64,000 bases of DNA from Myxococcus hansupus (GCF_000280925.3 NZ_CP012109.1:4236501-4300500), one strand, 5' to 3'; positions 35,801 through 44,977 are shown, counted from the first letter of the stretch. Notes: generated by a model from the sequence alone, not told the origin. A program made the numbers and translations.

Positions 35801-38262
35801 GCCGCCGCGATGACGGCGTCACGCGCCTCCAGGAACGTCGGAGCCGACGGGGTCAGCTTGTACGCGTTGACCAGGTAGTTCTTCATCCGGTCCTGCGCAT
35901 CCTGGAACGGGTGCGCGCGGAGCAGCGACGTGTAGCACTCCCACAGCATCGTCGCCCACACCTCGCCGGAGTTGTGGACCTGGGAGTTGACCGCGCCGTT
36001 GCTGAAGAACGGAACGCCCGTGGGCAGCGCCACGCCGTCCATGATGTGACGGTAGAACAGGCCGTTCTTGCTCGTGTCCGACGAGTACGTCGTGCGGCGG
36101 ATACCGAACCACTCGGAGTCCGCGTCCGCGCGCGTGGCGTAGGCAGCGGCGGCGTAGGCGCCGTTCCAGTTCGCGTTGGTCGGGACGTTGATGTCCTCGG
36201 CGCGAACCATCATCAGCAGGGCGGTGAAGTCACCCCAGCCCTCGCCCATGCCACGGCCCTGGTTGTTGACCAGACCGGAGGAGTTACCGATGAGGCGGTT
36301 GCTGATGTAGTGACCCCACTCGTGCGCCACGATGGCGTTGTCGAGGGTGCCGTCGATCCACTGCGTCGCGCCACGGTACAGCGTGACGTTCAGGCCCGGG
36401 ATGGCCGAACGCAGCCGGTTGCCGTCGTCCAGGTTCACGCGGAGCGCCGGGATGTTGATCGGCGAGGCAGGCGTGCCGCCCATGTCGATCGTCGGACCCG
36501 CGACGTTGTCGTGGATGATGACGCCGATGGCGCCCGCGTTCTGCGCGTTGAGCACCTTGATGGTGAAGTCGCAGCTACCACGGTCGATGACCGCGATGTT
36601 GCCAGCGACCTCGGCCGCGTTGGTCAGCGCGGTGCAGCCGTCGCGGTCCGTCGGGCCGTTGGTGTTGGCCGCGTCGATCGCCGCCACCACGTTACCGGTC
36701 GCGTTGAAGGTCTGGGGACCGAACGTGGTGGAGATACCACCCTGGTAGTCACCCGCGACTTCCGCCGGAGCGTTCGCCGTCACGCGCGAGTTGCGCGTAC
36801 CGGAGAACAGGAACATCTGCATGCGGGGCGAGGCACCGTCGGCCGGCGTCCGCATGTTGGCGTTGTCGGTACCCTCGTGGTCCTGCGCCTGCGCGAGGAG
36901 CACGTCGTTGCCGAGACCGCCACGACCGAAGTTGCTGGCCTGGGCGTTACCGGAGGCCTCGTCGAAGCCGGCGTCGTAGTACCAGTCGTGGAGCCAGTTG
37001 TTCAGGTAGAACAGGCTCGTCGTCGCCGCGTCGATCTGGTCAGCATTCGCGTTCGGCTGGATGCCGAAGTCGATGCTCCGATCGAACACGCCCGGGGCCG
37101 TCACGGCGGGGCGGCGGTCGCCCGGCCCGAAGCCATCCGGAGCCACGAGGTCCGCGTAGGCGTCCACGTTGTTACCGCGGGTCACCGTCGCGCCATCCGG
37201 CAGCCAGGGGTCATTCTGGCTGAACGGAACGTTCTGGAGGGTGATCAGCGTGGACGGGATGTACGGCGACACGTAGCCGTTGGGGGCGTTGGCCGGGTAC
37301 GGCGTACCAACGTTGCCGTGGGGGCCGTCGTGCGGCGTGTACGGAGGCGTGGTGTCCGCCCAGACGCGGTAGCCGAACTCCGCGTGCGCCGTCAGGTCGT
37401 TGCGCATCAGCAACTGACCGTCCGTGGCGGAGATGACGTACGCGAAGTAGTCCGAGTTCCGGCTGTCCGCGCGGCCCGTGTAGAGTTCCACGTAGTACGC
37501 GGGGACCAGCTTCGACGGCAGGGGGAAGTACACCTGCTTCACGCGCGCGGGAATGCGCAGCTCCTCACCGAGAGGACGCGCATAGCTCGCCAGCGTGTAG
37601 TGCGAGTACGTATCGCTCTTCGAGGACGCGCTCACGCGGCTGAGCAGGCTGCCGTCGATCGCGGTGCCGGTCAGGTCCTTGTACGCCGCGGCGATCGCCT
37701 CGGTCGCGGGAACCTGGAAGCGCGCCTTCGACTTCGGCATCTCGGCGGACGCGTGCTTCGAGAGGTTACCGGAGATGGCAACGATCTCGTTGTGCTTGTT
37801 GAGCAGGACGTTGAGCGACTGGCGGAAGACCTCGATACCGGAGGTCTTCTGCGACAGCGTCACGATCTTGACGCCCTGCTTGTTGGCGCTGACGTTGGTG
37901 ACCGTCGCGCCAGCGGTCTCGAAGGAGCGCAGGCCGTAGAGAGGCGCGTGTGCGGACAACTGCGCCATCGCCGCCTTGGCGGGCGCCATCTTCGCGTATT
38001 CGGCGCGAAGCTTCGTCTGTTCCGCCGTCCGGTGAGTCCAGACGAACGTCGGAGAATCGGTCAGAGCGTCCTTGTGGGCGATCCGCGCCCCCTTGAGGCT
38101 GCTGTTGACCGGCTTGAATCCCGCAGCGGCACGACCCGCGGGCTTCGCGTCCTGGAGTGCATCGTAGTTCGGCAAAGTCCGAGCGACGGCACTGGTACCC
38201 GACAATACCAGGGCAAGCCCGGACAGAGTGGCAACCAACCTTCTCACGTGGGGAAACTCCAT
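32893..38262 (-). CDS. mepA: Giant M36 (fungalysin-like) surface metalloprotease with MYXO-CTERM tail
   Basis: 1789 residues from ATG 38262. Signal peptide MEFPHVRRLVATLSGLALVL...TSAVA, then an FTP/PepSY-like propeptide. The catalytic domain has H647-E-W-G-H651 and Glu674 in GMGEGWGDF, the M36 zinc site. A PA-type insert (NAAEVAGNIAVIDRGSCDFT) lies before it. Downstream is a jelly-roll region and then six Ig/PKD-like repeats of about 90 residues (each TVNAG...GSASDxDGDxLTYxW...TVSDG). The C-terminus GGGCSATGAGAPAGMIGLAL then RRRR is a MYXO-CTERM sorting signal, so the enzyme is likely surface-anchored. The symbol rests on my memory of M. xanthus MepA in this gene order. Roles in predation or matrix turnover are inference. 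Confidence 0.92.
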   Translation of the reverse strand: MEFPHVRRLVATLSGLALVLSGTSAVARTLPNYDALQDAKPAGRAAAGFKPVNSSLKGARIAHKDALTDSPTFVWTHRTAEQTKLRAEYAKMAPAKAAMAQLSAHAPLYGLRSFETAGATVTNVSANKQGVKIVTLSQKTSGIEVFRQSLNVLLNKHNEIVAISGNLSKHASAEMPKSKARFQVPATEAIAAAYKDLTGTAIDGSLLSRVSASSKSDTYSHYTLASYARPLGEELRIPARVKQVYFPLPSKLVPAYYVELYTGRADSRNSDYFAYVISATDGQLLMRNDLTAHAEFGYRVWADTTPPYTPHDGPHGNVGTPYPANAPNGYVSPYIPSTLITLQNVPFSQNDPWLPDGATVTRGNNVDAYADLVAPDGFGPGDRRPAVTAPGVFDRSIDFGIQPNANADQIDAATTSLFYLNNWLHDWYYDAGFDEASGNAQASNFGRGGLGNDVLLAQAQDHEGTDNANMRTPADGASPRMQMFLFSGTRNSRVTANAPAEVAGDYQGGISTTFGPQTFNATGNVVAAIDAANTNGPTDRDGCTALTNAAEVAGNIAVIDRGSCDFTIKVLNAQNAGAIGVIIHDNVAGPTIDMGGTPASPINIPALRVNLDDGNRLRSAIPGLNVTLYRGATQWIDGTLDNAIVAHEWGHYISNRLIGNSSGLVNNQGRGMGEGWGDFTALLMMVRAEDINVPTNANWNGAYAAAAYATRADADSEWFGIRRTTYSSDTSKNGLFYRHIMDGVALPTGVPFFSNGAVNSQVHNSGEVWATMLWECYTSLLRAHPFQDAQDRMKNYLVNAYKLTPSAPTFLEARDAVIAAAYANDPADAERFWAAFAKRGAGVGAQAPDRYSTNHAGVVESYGYGSAIQFVSAEFFDDIEGTTCDRDGVLDNGETGRIEITVRNVGATTANGASATLFSTTPGIQLGNGGGGVFPSIPVFSEAKISVPVSIHGAAPFSEANFSIAVRDDGQAIPGDIINALTLITNFDEAEQVTNIEDVEVTPSKLPWTTDYDEALTPDVWGVVQLTETNRTFYAEDLGSYSDIRLITPELNVSATEPFVLNFLHAYDLEGDPVFGYYDGATVEITEDGGNTWVDIGGPIHNATLENYTGNRNPLAGRPALSGYNEEFPGLIPASINLGTAYAGKTVQIRFRIGTDESFGATGWLLDDLEFTGITNTPFAAIVPEDGICVNRAPAVNAGADVSAAARSQVSLTGTATDPDGDALTYAWAQTAGPAVSLTGADTLTLSFTAPQVTESTTLTFTLTASDGTNSSTDSVNVTVSPANRAPTVNAGIDATAAERSEVTLSGSASDEDGDALTYLWTQVSGTPVALKDYTSPTATFVAPEVTLDEQLVFRLTVSDGVASANDTVTVTITNVNRAPVVTDTSVAFAAGVVTVSASALDPDGDALTYSWAQSAGAPVSINGADTASITFATPAAGSYEFTVTASDGTASASKAVAVTIISGGGGGDPTNTPPTVNAGVDGTASAGDIVTLSGSASDAEGDPLTYSWQQIGGTPVSLSDASSLSTTFVAPGTANGDTLAFLLTVSDGNSTVSDVVRIIVAADPGTAPGNTAPVVSAGAPATVTAGSTVTLNGTATDADGDALISTWTQIGGPAVELSDASSLTPTFTAPATTEALSFLLLVTDGTATVQAVTTVIVTEENVAPVAAARAVVSGNQTSATLDGSASSDANGDALTYRWTQTAGPTATISGADQAVAVANLPDLKGKTENFSFRLTVTDAHGAEHTTTVQFSARNGEDEGGGCSATGAGAPAGMIGLALLGLLRRRRQN

Positions 38263-38352
38263 CTTTACGACAACGGGGGTGGCCGCCCCACTTACAGCCT
38301 GAGTAGAAGATTCCGGCCCCATCGCCAGAACACCCAGTCACGAAGAGGAAGC

Positions 38353-38379
38353 GACCAAGTGACAGATTGTCACCTGGTC
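38353..38379. promoter_or_regulatory. 27-bp near-perfect palindrome upstream of the M36 gene
   Basis: On the minus strand, GACCAGGTGACA and TGTCACTTGGTC are separated by three bases; the arms match at 11 of 12 positions. It lies about 90-115 bases before the protease start and about 110 before the small lipoprotein start on the other strand, so it could be an operator for a dimeric regulator controlling either gene. Confidence 0.5.
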
Positions 38380-38488
38380 GAGAGATTAGTGCCCGAACGG
38401 ATGTAAGTTAAAAGGCGACATGAGATTTTTTTCCAACGGAGCGCAGAATTCCGTAGTTACGGCAGGTTGCGTTAGTGCGAATGGAGCC

Positions 38489-38833
38489 ATGCTCACGGGT
38501 TTTCGCCGCGCGTTGGCCTTGGGGATGGCAGCAGCAGGGCTGATGGCCGGCGCCCTGGGGTGCCGGAGCACCGAAATCCGCCCATCCACCCCACCCCAGG
38601 CCGTCATCGACTCGGGTGAAGCCTCACCCGGGTCCGCGCAACACACGCATGGTGGTGCTGGAGACTCGGAGAGTCCTCAGCCTCCCAGGCCTGCCGCGAA
38701 CCAGCCCGCGTCCGAGGGAAAAGCGTGCCCGTGGGGCCACTTGCGCTGCTGCGATGGACACTGCGCGCCCGCGACGGAGTGCGCGCTCCTCGCGTGCGAT
38801 CCGCCGCGCCGCACCGCCGCCGAGACTCGCTGA
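38489..38833 (+). CDS. Small cysteine-rich lipoprotein, unknown function
   Basis: 114 residues from ATG 38489 (MLTGFRRALALGMAAAGLMA, then LGC as lipobox); an in-frame ATG at 38420 would spoil the signal. After a low-complexity Ser/Pro/Gly linker the C-terminal 40 residues hold eight cysteines (KACPWGHLRCCDGHCAPATE and following), suggesting a disulfide-rich mini-domain. I do not recognise a family. Weak coding evidence apart from the clean signal peptide and G/C-biased third positions. Confidence 0.5.
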   Translation: MLTGFRRALALGMAAAGLMAGALGCRSTEIRPSTPPQAVIDSGEASPGSAQHTHGGAGDSESPQPPRPAANQPASEGKACPWGHLRCCDGHCAPATECALLACDPPRRTAAETR

Positions 38834-38865
38834 ACCCGCGCGCGTGAAGCGCACCGCCGCGAAAT

Positions 38866-39810
38866 CTACGGCAAGCGCTCGACGGAGAACTCCCCGCGCG
38901 TGGGCGCGCGAGGCATCCAACCCGCCTGGAGGAACGCGCGCACGGACATGGGGCGATGCCGTGGATATTGGCTGTTGGAAGGCTCGTGCAACCTTCCCTT
39001 CCCCGCGAGTTGCGCGAGCAGACTCAGCGCGGAAGAGGACGTGTCCACGGGAGTGCCCGCCGGACGTGGACGCGCGAGGTGACAGCGCAGCGCCTCGACG
39101 CTCCCCCTGCGCACGCGCCGCAGGCGTTGCCCGGTGAGTTCCTCGTAGAGCGAGGCCACTTCGTTCACCGTCACCACGTCACCGACGAACTCGAGTCTCC
39201 GCCCCACCGCACGAGGATCCACCACCACGTCCGCGACCCAGCGCGCGGCGTCGCCCATGGCCGTCACGTCGAAGGGCTCATCCCCCGTGCCCCAGAAGGA
39301 AACCAGCCCCCGCTCGAAGTCGAACACCTGCGACTGCGGTGACAAGGCCGCTTCCATGAACGCACCACACAGCACGAAGCTGTACGGCACGCCGCTGCGA
39401 ACCACCGCGTCCGCGACGCGTCGATGCGCGGCCATGAAGGCGCTCCCCGCCTCCGGGTCGGTGGAGTCCAGCGCGTAGTCGGACGGGATGAAGCGCAGCA
39501 CGCCGTGTCGGCGCGCCGAGTCCAGCAACCGAAGCTGGCCGTCCACGAACACGTCGGGAGGCCCCCGCACAGCGGAGACCACCGCGTCCACCCCTTCCAA
39601 CGCCGAGTCCAGCGAACGCATGTCATCCAGCGTTCCACTCACCAGCGTCACGCCGTGTTCCGCGAGCCTCGCCAGCGATTCGCCGCGTGTTCCCGGACGC
39701 ACCAGCACGTGGAGGTGGATGCCGGGCCGGGACAACAGCGCCGACGCCAGCTTTCCTCCGAAACGTCCCGTGCCTCCCACCAGCAAGACATGCACGATGT
39801 CGGTGTCCAT
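38866..39810 (-). CDS. NmrA-like NAD(P)-binding protein
   Basis: 314 residues from ATG 39810 with GGAGG 6 bases upstream. The N-terminal Rossmann motif is VHVLLVGGTGRFGGKLASAL (about residues 7-25), followed by LDSALEGVDAVVSAVRGPPD and RFIPSDYALDS, typical of NmrA/isoflavone-reductase-like atypical SDRs. Such proteins act as reductases or redox-sensing regulators. No partner is adjacent. It is a single gene convergent with the small lipoprotein. Confidence 0.85.
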   Translation of the reverse strand: MDTDIVHVLLVGGTGRFGGKLASALLSRPGIHLHVLVRPGTRGESLARLAEHGVTLVSGTLDDMRSLDSALEGVDAVVSAVRGPPDVFVDGQLRLLDSARRHGVLRFIPSDYALDSTDPEAGSAFMAAHRRVADAVVRSGVPYSFVLCGAFMEAALSPQSQVFDFERGLVSFWGTGDEPFDVTAMGDAARWVADVVVDPRAVGRRLEFVGDVVTVNEVASLYEELTGQRLRRVRRGSVEALRCHLARPRPAGTPVDTSSSALSLLAQLAGKGRLHEPSNSQYPRHRPMSVRAFLQAGWMPRAPTRGEFSVERLP

Positions 39811-39945
39811 GGCCGCCTCCGATGGGGGTAATCCCCTACGGGGAAGATGGACCGTGGTGCCGGGTACGCCTTCACTTGCCAACATTCGCCGCTTGGCTGG
39901 ACGCTGACCCGCCGTGAGGCGAAGCGCACCGAACGCCAGGACGCC

Positions 39946-39989
39946 CAAAAGCAATCGGCCCGGCCATCCAAGTGGATGACCGGGCCGAT
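39946..39989 (-). terminator. Intrinsic terminator of the initiator-tRNA unit
   Basis: On the minus strand, ATCGGCCCGGTCATCC pairs with GGATGGCCGGGCCGAT across a short loop, with only one mismatch, and is followed by TGCTTTTGG. It starts 6 bases after the last tRNA's discriminator base. Confidence 0.85.
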
Positions 39990-39993
39990 CCGA

Positions 39994-40348
<355 letters not shown>

Positions 40349-40367
40349 GCAGAGAGAGGCGGGGCGG

Positions 40368-40396
40368 TAAGTACCGCCCGCTGCCTGTACCGTCAA
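40368..40396 (-). promoter_or_regulatory. Sigma-70-type promoter of the tRNA-fMet unit
   Basis: On the minus strand, -35 TTGACG (40391-40396) and -10 TACTTA (40368-40373) are 17 bases apart. The bases after the -10 are CCGCCCCGCC, a G/C-rich discriminator of the kind found at stable-RNA promoters under stringent control. The first tRNA begins about 20 bases beyond the -10. Confidence 0.7.
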
Positions 40397-40400
40397 CACC

Positions 40401-40444
40401 TTTCTCCAGCGCTGCTCGCTTCAACGAAGTCAGCGCTGGAGAAA
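40401..40444 (-). terminator. Hairpin after the S1-domain gene
   Basis: A perfect 14-bp stem (TTTCTCCAGCGCTG / CAGCGCTGGAGAAA) starts 5 bases past the S1-gene stop. No U-tract follows, and the tRNA promoter begins directly after it. It probably ends or trims the S1 transcript. Confidence 0.6.
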
Positions 40445-40449
40445 GAGAA

Positions 40450-42417
40450 TTACTTCCGCGCCTTGCTGAGCAGATCCGCGAAGGTGCCGAAGCCCTTCTT
40501 GCCAGCGCCCTGCGGCTGCTGCGTCTTCTGCCAGGCCTCCACCTCCGCGCGCTCCTCGGCGCGGATGGCGGCGGTGACGGACAGACGGATCTTGCCCGAC
40601 GCGTCGATGTCCAGGATGGCCACCTTCACCTCCTGGCCCAGCGAGTAGTGCTTGCGCAGGTCGGTGCCACGCTCGGTGCCCGTCTCGCTCGCGGGGAGCA
40701 GACCCTTGCCGCCCGGGAACGCGAGGAACACGCCGTAGGGCTCGATGCGGTCCACCTTGCCCATGACGACCTGCCCCACCTTGGGACGGGGCGCGGCCGG
40801 CTGGGCCGGCGCGGCGGCGGCGGACGCGCGCTCCTCGGGAGGACGCTGCGCCTCTTCCTCGGAGATGCGGCGCAGACCGATGCGCTTCTCCTGCGTGTCG
40901 ATCTTCTCCACCGACACCCAGATGACCTCGCCCTCCTGCACCACGTCGCGCGGGTGTGCGATGCGGCGGTCGCTCAGCGCGGAGATGTGCACGAGGCCAT
41001 CCACGCCCGGACGCAGCTCCACGAAGGCGCCGAACTGCTGCAGGCGGACCACCTTGCCCTGGAGCCGGTCGCCTTCGTTGATCTCGGAGAGCGCCTTCTG
41101 GAACGGATCCTCCTGGCGCGAGCGCATGGACAGCGTGATGCGCTCCTTCTGCTTGGACTTGTCCGGCGAGTTGGGCTGGCCGGCCTCCATGCGGAGGATC
41201 TCGACCTCGACCTCGTCACCGACCTTCACCACGTCGCTGGGGTGCCCCACGCGCGTGTACGAAAGCTCGGAGACGGGGATCATTCCCTCCACGCCTCCCA
41301 GGTCCACGAACACGCCGAAGTCGCGCACGCCGGTGACCTTGCCCTTGACGATCTTGCCCTGGGCCAGGTTCTTGCGCGTCTCCGCGGCGAGCTGACGCTG
41401 CTCGTCCTCCAGCAGCGCGCGGCGCGACAGCACCACGTTGCGCTCACGGACCTCGCTGACGCGGAACTGGAGCTTCTCGCCGATGAACTGGTCCGGCTTC
41501 TCCACGTAGCGCAGGTCGAGCTGGCTGATGGGGCAGAACGCGCGGATGTCGCCGATGGCGACCTCCACACCGCCCTTGTTCACACTCAGCACCAGGCCCT
41601 CGACGGGCATGCCGGAGGCGCGAGCCTCGGCCAGCAGGGCCAGGTTGGCGCTGCCCTTGGCGAGCGCGCGGCTGAGCAGGATGCCCTTGGCGCCCACCTC
41701 CACCACGTGCGCGTCGATGGTGTCACCCACGCCGAAGCGCAGGATGCCCTCGTCGTCCTTCAGCTCGCGAAGCTCGATCATCGCCTCGCTCTTGGCCGCG
41801 CCTTCCACGGACACGAACGCGGTGTCCGCGCCGAGCTGGAAGATGGTGCCGCGGACCTTCTCGCCCACGCGCAGGCCCTTGCGGCTGGGCGTGCCCCCCT
41901 CCTTGGCCTGCGCCTCGAACATCTCGGCGAAGGACTGGGACTCGGGGACCTCTTCGTACAGCGCGCTGGTCGGCGCGGGCGTCGGCGTCACCGGGCGCGG
42001 CGAGGGCGCCGGCGTCGCGGCGGAAGCCTCAGCGGCGGCGGAGGTCTCCTCGGACGTCGCGGTCGCATCGGCGGGCGCGTCACCCACCGGGCCCCGCGTC
42101 TCGATGGCGCCCGTCGCCCGCTTCACGACGACCATGGGGCCCTGGCCGCGGCGCTCGCCGCCACCGCGACGATCGCCCCCGCCACGGGGACCGCGATCCT
42201 CGCGCGGCGCGCTGCCCGAGGGACGTGGCTGAGCATCACGCTCGCCACGGCCACCGCCGCGCTCGCCGCCCCGGCCGCCGCCACCCCGTTGCTCGCCTCG
42301 ACCTCCCTCGCTGCGGCTCCCCCCTGAGGGGATACCGAGCATCACGTCCCCGAAGGTGGCCTTCGGCTTCTTGGGACCCATCCCGCCAGAATTGGAACCG
42401 TTCTTCTCGTCGCTCAC
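40450..42417 (-). CDS. S1-domain RNA-binding protein with Gly/Arg-rich N-terminus
   Basis: 655 residues from GTG 42417. The first ~160 residues are low complexity: an RGG-type stretch (GGRGEQRGGGGRGGERGGGR) and then an Ala/Pro/Thr-rich linker. Five S1 (OB-fold) repeats follow, starting at about residues 180 (GEKVRGTIFQLG), 262 (GMPVEGLVLSVN), 352 (GKIVKGKVTGVRDFGVFVDL), 446 (GDRLQGKVVRLQQFGAFVEL) and 545 (GQVVMGKVDRIEPYGVFLAF). It is related to ribosomal protein S1, which recruits mRNA to the 30S subunit. It lacks S1's usual six-domain layout and has the RGG head, so it may be a second S1-like factor rather than rpsA. The initiator-tRNA genes lie directly downstream. Confidence 0.88.
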   Translation of the reverse strand: MSDEKNGSNSGGMGPKKPKATFGDVMLGIPSGGSRSEGGRGEQRGGGGRGGERGGGRGERDAQPRPSGSAPREDRGPRGGGDRRGGGERRGQGPMVVVKRATGAIETRGPVGDAPADATATSEETSAAAEASAATPAPSPRPVTPTPAPTSALYEEVPESQSFAEMFEAQAKEGGTPSRKGLRVGEKVRGTIFQLGADTAFVSVEGAAKSEAMIELRELKDDEGILRFGVGDTIDAHVVEVGAKGILLSRALAKGSANLALLAEARASGMPVEGLVLSVNKGGVEVAIGDIRAFCPISQLDLRYVEKPDQFIGEKLQFRVSEVRERNVVLSRRALLEDEQRQLAAETRKNLAQGKIVKGKVTGVRDFGVFVDLGGVEGMIPVSELSYTRVGHPSDVVKVGDEVEVEILRMEAGQPNSPDKSKQKERITLSMRSRQEDPFQKALSEINEGDRLQGKVVRLQQFGAFVELRPGVDGLVHISALSDRRIAHPRDVVQEGEVIWVSVEKIDTQEKRIGLRRISEEEAQRPPEERASAAAAPAQPAAPRPKVGQVVMGKVDRIEPYGVFLAFPGGKGLLPASETGTERGTDLRKHYSLGQEVKVAILDIDASGKIRLSVTAAIRAEERAEVEAWQKTQQPQGAGKKGFGTFADLLSKARK

Positions 42418-42653
42418 TGCCGAGACCTTCCTGAAGCGAATTCGACCCTGGCTTCCCGAGAAGCCGGGCCCCGGTGAAAAAGGCGGCGGACTTTACACGC
42501 GCGCCTTGTCCGGAGGAAGCCAGATGACGCACGCGCCGTTCACGCCGACGGTCCGTTCATAACGGAGGCAGCGCGTCAACCCATCCCCGGCCGATACTTG
42601 CTGCGCCAAGGAGTCCCTGTCAGCCCGGCAAGGAGCCGAGCAATCCCACGGGG

Positions 42654-44357
42654 TTAGCGGACCAAACGAAGCTTCCGCCCCACCTTGCGCAACATCGTGC
42701 CGGCCTCCGGGATGCCCAGCGCCGCCGTCAGTCCAAAATAAACGACGCCGAACGGAAGGGCCACCGCGACGAACCCCAGGACGGGGTGCAGACGCGGCGG
42801 CACCAGGAATTGCCCCCCCCACTCCGCCGCCACCCCGGGCATGGGCCCCAGTACGGACGTCAGCCCCAACTTGATGCCCAACGCCACCCCGCCGGCCACG
42901 ACCGCCGCGCCCCACAGCCGGGGCAGCAAGCCGCTCGGAACGCCCACCGGGCCCAACTGCTTCACCAGCTTGCGGCGCAGCAAGCCCGCCTCCAGCCATG
43001 CCACCAGGCCGCTGGCCAGCGTGAGCCCTAGGGCGCCCAGATGCTCCGGCAGCCCGAGCCAGCCCGGCAGCCGAAGGCCCAGCACCCACGCCCCCGCGGT
43101 GCCCACCAGGACCCGCACCACCGCGAAGCGCAGCGGCGTCTTCGGGTCCTTGAGCGCGTAGAACGCGGAGGCGTAGAGCCGCCCCACCGTGGAGGCCACG
43201 AGCCCCAACGCCGCGCCCATCAGCAGGTACCAGAGATAGCGCGAGTCCGCCGCGTCGAAGCGCCCTGTTTGCAGCAGCGCCGCCGCCACCATGTCTCCGA
43301 GGAAGAGGAACGCCGCCGCCGAGGGCACCACCCAGAAGCAGATGCGACGCGCGCCCCCGTCGATGCGCTGGCGCAGCTTCGCGGCCACGTCGGCCCCCTC
43401 ACCGGTGGCCCGCGACATCTCCGGCAGCTCCGCGGCCGACACCGCCATGCCGAAGAGGCTCACTGGGATGAGGTAGAGGGTCTGCGCGTACATCAGGGAG
43501 GACAGCGCGCGGTTGGAGATGAGGGACGCGAAGGCCGTGTCCACCCAGGCGCTGAACTGGACCACGCCGCGCCCCAACACCACGGGACCGAAGTTCTTGA
43601 GCACCTGGCGCACGGGCTCCGCCGCCAGGGACAGCGAGGGGCGGAAGCGCCCGAGCAGCTTCAGGACGGACGGCACCTGCACCGCGAACTGGAGGAAGCT
43701 GCCCAGCACCACGGCGTACGCCAACACCTCCACCAGGGGCTCTTCGGCGTAGCGCCCTCCGGCGGCCACCAGCGCGGCGATGATGACCAGGTTCCAGACG
43801 ACCGGCGCCAGGTAGGAGAGCAGGAAGCGCCGGTGGCTGTTGAGGATGCCCAGGCACCAGGCGCTCAGCACGAGCATGCCCGTGCCGGGGAAGAGGATGC
43901 GCACCAGATGGATGGCCAGCTCGCGCTCGTGGCCCTGGAAGCCCGGCGCGATGGCATCCACCAGGAACGGCGTGAACAGCATCCCCAAAGCAACGACCAC
44001 CGCCGTGGCCAGGGAGAGGATGCCGAAGACAGCGCCCGCGACGCGGTCCGCCGCCTCGTCGTCCTTGCGGCCCAAGAGCTGCGCGTAGACGGGGATGAAC
44101 GAGCCGGAGAGGACGCCCTCTCCGAACAGGTTCTGCAGGAAGTTGGGAATGCGCAGCGCCGCCTTGAAGACGGCCGCGGCCTCCGCGTTGCCAAGGTAGT
44201 GGGCGAAGACGCGCTCGCGAACCAGGCCCATCAGGCGCGAGGCGAGAATTCCCGTGGCGACCAACGCCGCGCCGCCTGCTGAGCGCTCGGGTCGGGGGGG
44301 CGCAACCGGCGGGGGCGGAGACTCGGGCGAGGTCGTGGTCACGAGAGGCGCGGACAA
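42654..44357 (-). CDS. murJ: Lipid II flippase MurJ
   Basis: 567 residues, 13-14 transmembrane helices, close to the family length. The start is TTG 44357 or GTG 44342; no ribosome-binding site distinguishes them. The conserved MurJ N-terminal helices are visible (LVATGILASRLMGLVRERVF and FLQNLFGEGVLSGSFIPVYA), including the Arg residues lining the central cavity. MurJ flips lipid II from the cytoplasmic to the periplasmic face for peptidoglycan synthesis. It is divergent from encB across 90 bases and is followed by the S1-like gene. Confidence 0.95.
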   Translation of the reverse strand: MSAPLVTTTSPESPPPPVAPPRPERSAGGAALVATGILASRLMGLVRERVFAHYLGNAEAAAVFKAALRIPNFLQNLFGEGVLSGSFIPVYAQLLGRKDDEAADRVAGAVFGILSLATAVVVALGMLFTPFLVDAIAPGFQGHERELAIHLVRILFPGTGMLVLSAWCLGILNSHRRFLLSYLAPVVWNLVIIAALVAAGGRYAEEPLVEVLAYAVVLGSFLQFAVQVPSVLKLLGRFRPSLSLAAEPVRQVLKNFGPVVLGRGVVQFSAWVDTAFASLISNRALSSLMYAQTLYLIPVSLFGMAVSAAELPEMSRATGEGADVAAKLRQRIDGGARRICFWVVPSAAAFLFLGDMVAAALLQTGRFDAADSRYLWYLLMGAALGLVASTVGRLYASAFYALKDPKTPLRFAVVRVLVGTAGAWVLGLRLPGWLGLPEHLGALGLTLASGLVAWLEAGLLRRKLVKQLGPVGVPSGLLPRLWGAAVVAGGVALGIKLGLTSVLGPMPGVAAEWGGQFLVPPRLHPVLGFVAVALPFGVVYFGLTAALGIPEAGTMLRKVGRKLRLVR

Positions 44358-44447
44358 TACGCGGGCCGTTCGGTGTCATGAAGCCCGAAACCCGGACCCG
44401 CTGTTTCGCTTGACGGCGAACCCTCCAGATTGCAAGGGTCCGATCCA

Positions 44448-44933
44448 ATGGCCAGCCCTTCCGACAGCGACCTGGACGACGTGGCGCGCATCCGCCTCGT
44501 GCTGGCACGCGAGCTGGAAACCATCAATGAGTACGAGGCCTATGCCCGCGCCTCGTCTCATCCCGAGGTCCGCGCGTTCTTCCAGCACCTGGCCGCCGAG
44601 GAGAAGGAGCACGTCTCCGAAGCCGTCCACATGCTGCGCATGTTGGACAGTGGTCAGAACGACCACTTCGCCAAGCCCTTCGTCCCCGGACACTTCGAGA
44701 CGTCCTCGGCCAGCAGCGTGCCCGCGCCCGCCGCGGTCCACGTGCCCGGCCCCGACGCGCCGTCCTTCTCCGTCAACGGCCGCCACGGCCGCCTCCCCTC
44801 CGAGCCGCCCACCTCCCTGCCGCCGCAGCGGCTGGTGTACGGGCTCCCCGCGCCGCCCCCTTCCGCGGAATCCCATCCGCTCACGGTCGGGTCGCTCCGC
44901 CGGGGCGGCGGTGGTTCTGGTAGCGGTCGCTGA
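44448..44933 (+). CDS. encB: EncB, ferritin-like encapsulin cargo protein
   Basis: 161 residues from ATG 44448 (MASPSDSDLDDVARIRLVLA), with AGGG 9 bases upstream. Residues about 12-75 form a ferritin-like helix pair with the iron-site pattern ELETINEYEAY and HLAAEEKEHVSEA. A Pro-rich linker follows. Residues 145-152, LTVGSLRR, are the encapsulin targeting peptide that docks on the inner shell wall. In M. xanthus, EncB and related cargo (EncC, EncD, encoded elsewhere) help store iron inside the EncA shell. The shell gene follows 44 bases downstream in the same direction. Confidence 0.95.
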   Translation: MASPSDSDLDDVARIRLVLARELETINEYEAYARASSHPEVRAFFQHLAAEEKEHVSEAVHMLRMLDSGQNDHFAKPFVPGHFETSSASSVPAPAAVHVPGPDAPSFSVNGRHGRLPSEPPTSLPPQRLVYGLPAPPPSAESHPLTVGSLRRGGGGSGSGR

Positions 44934-44977
44934 AGTCCCCTTCCCTTTCCTTGTCGATGCCTCTGGAGCCCCATTTC

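Noticed and set aside
33028-38406. A 5.4-kb open frame antisense to the M36 protease
   Set aside because: It mirrors codon bias of the protease gene and has no recognisable motif or start context.
42418-42653. A small gene between the S1-like gene and murJ
   Set aside because: Short frames there lack a ribosome-binding site and coding bias; I see no gene in this 236-base spacer.
44358-44447. A sigma-70 promoter at TTGACG (44410) for encB
   Set aside because: No acceptable -10 hexamer lies 16-18 bases downstream; the true promoter is unclear.
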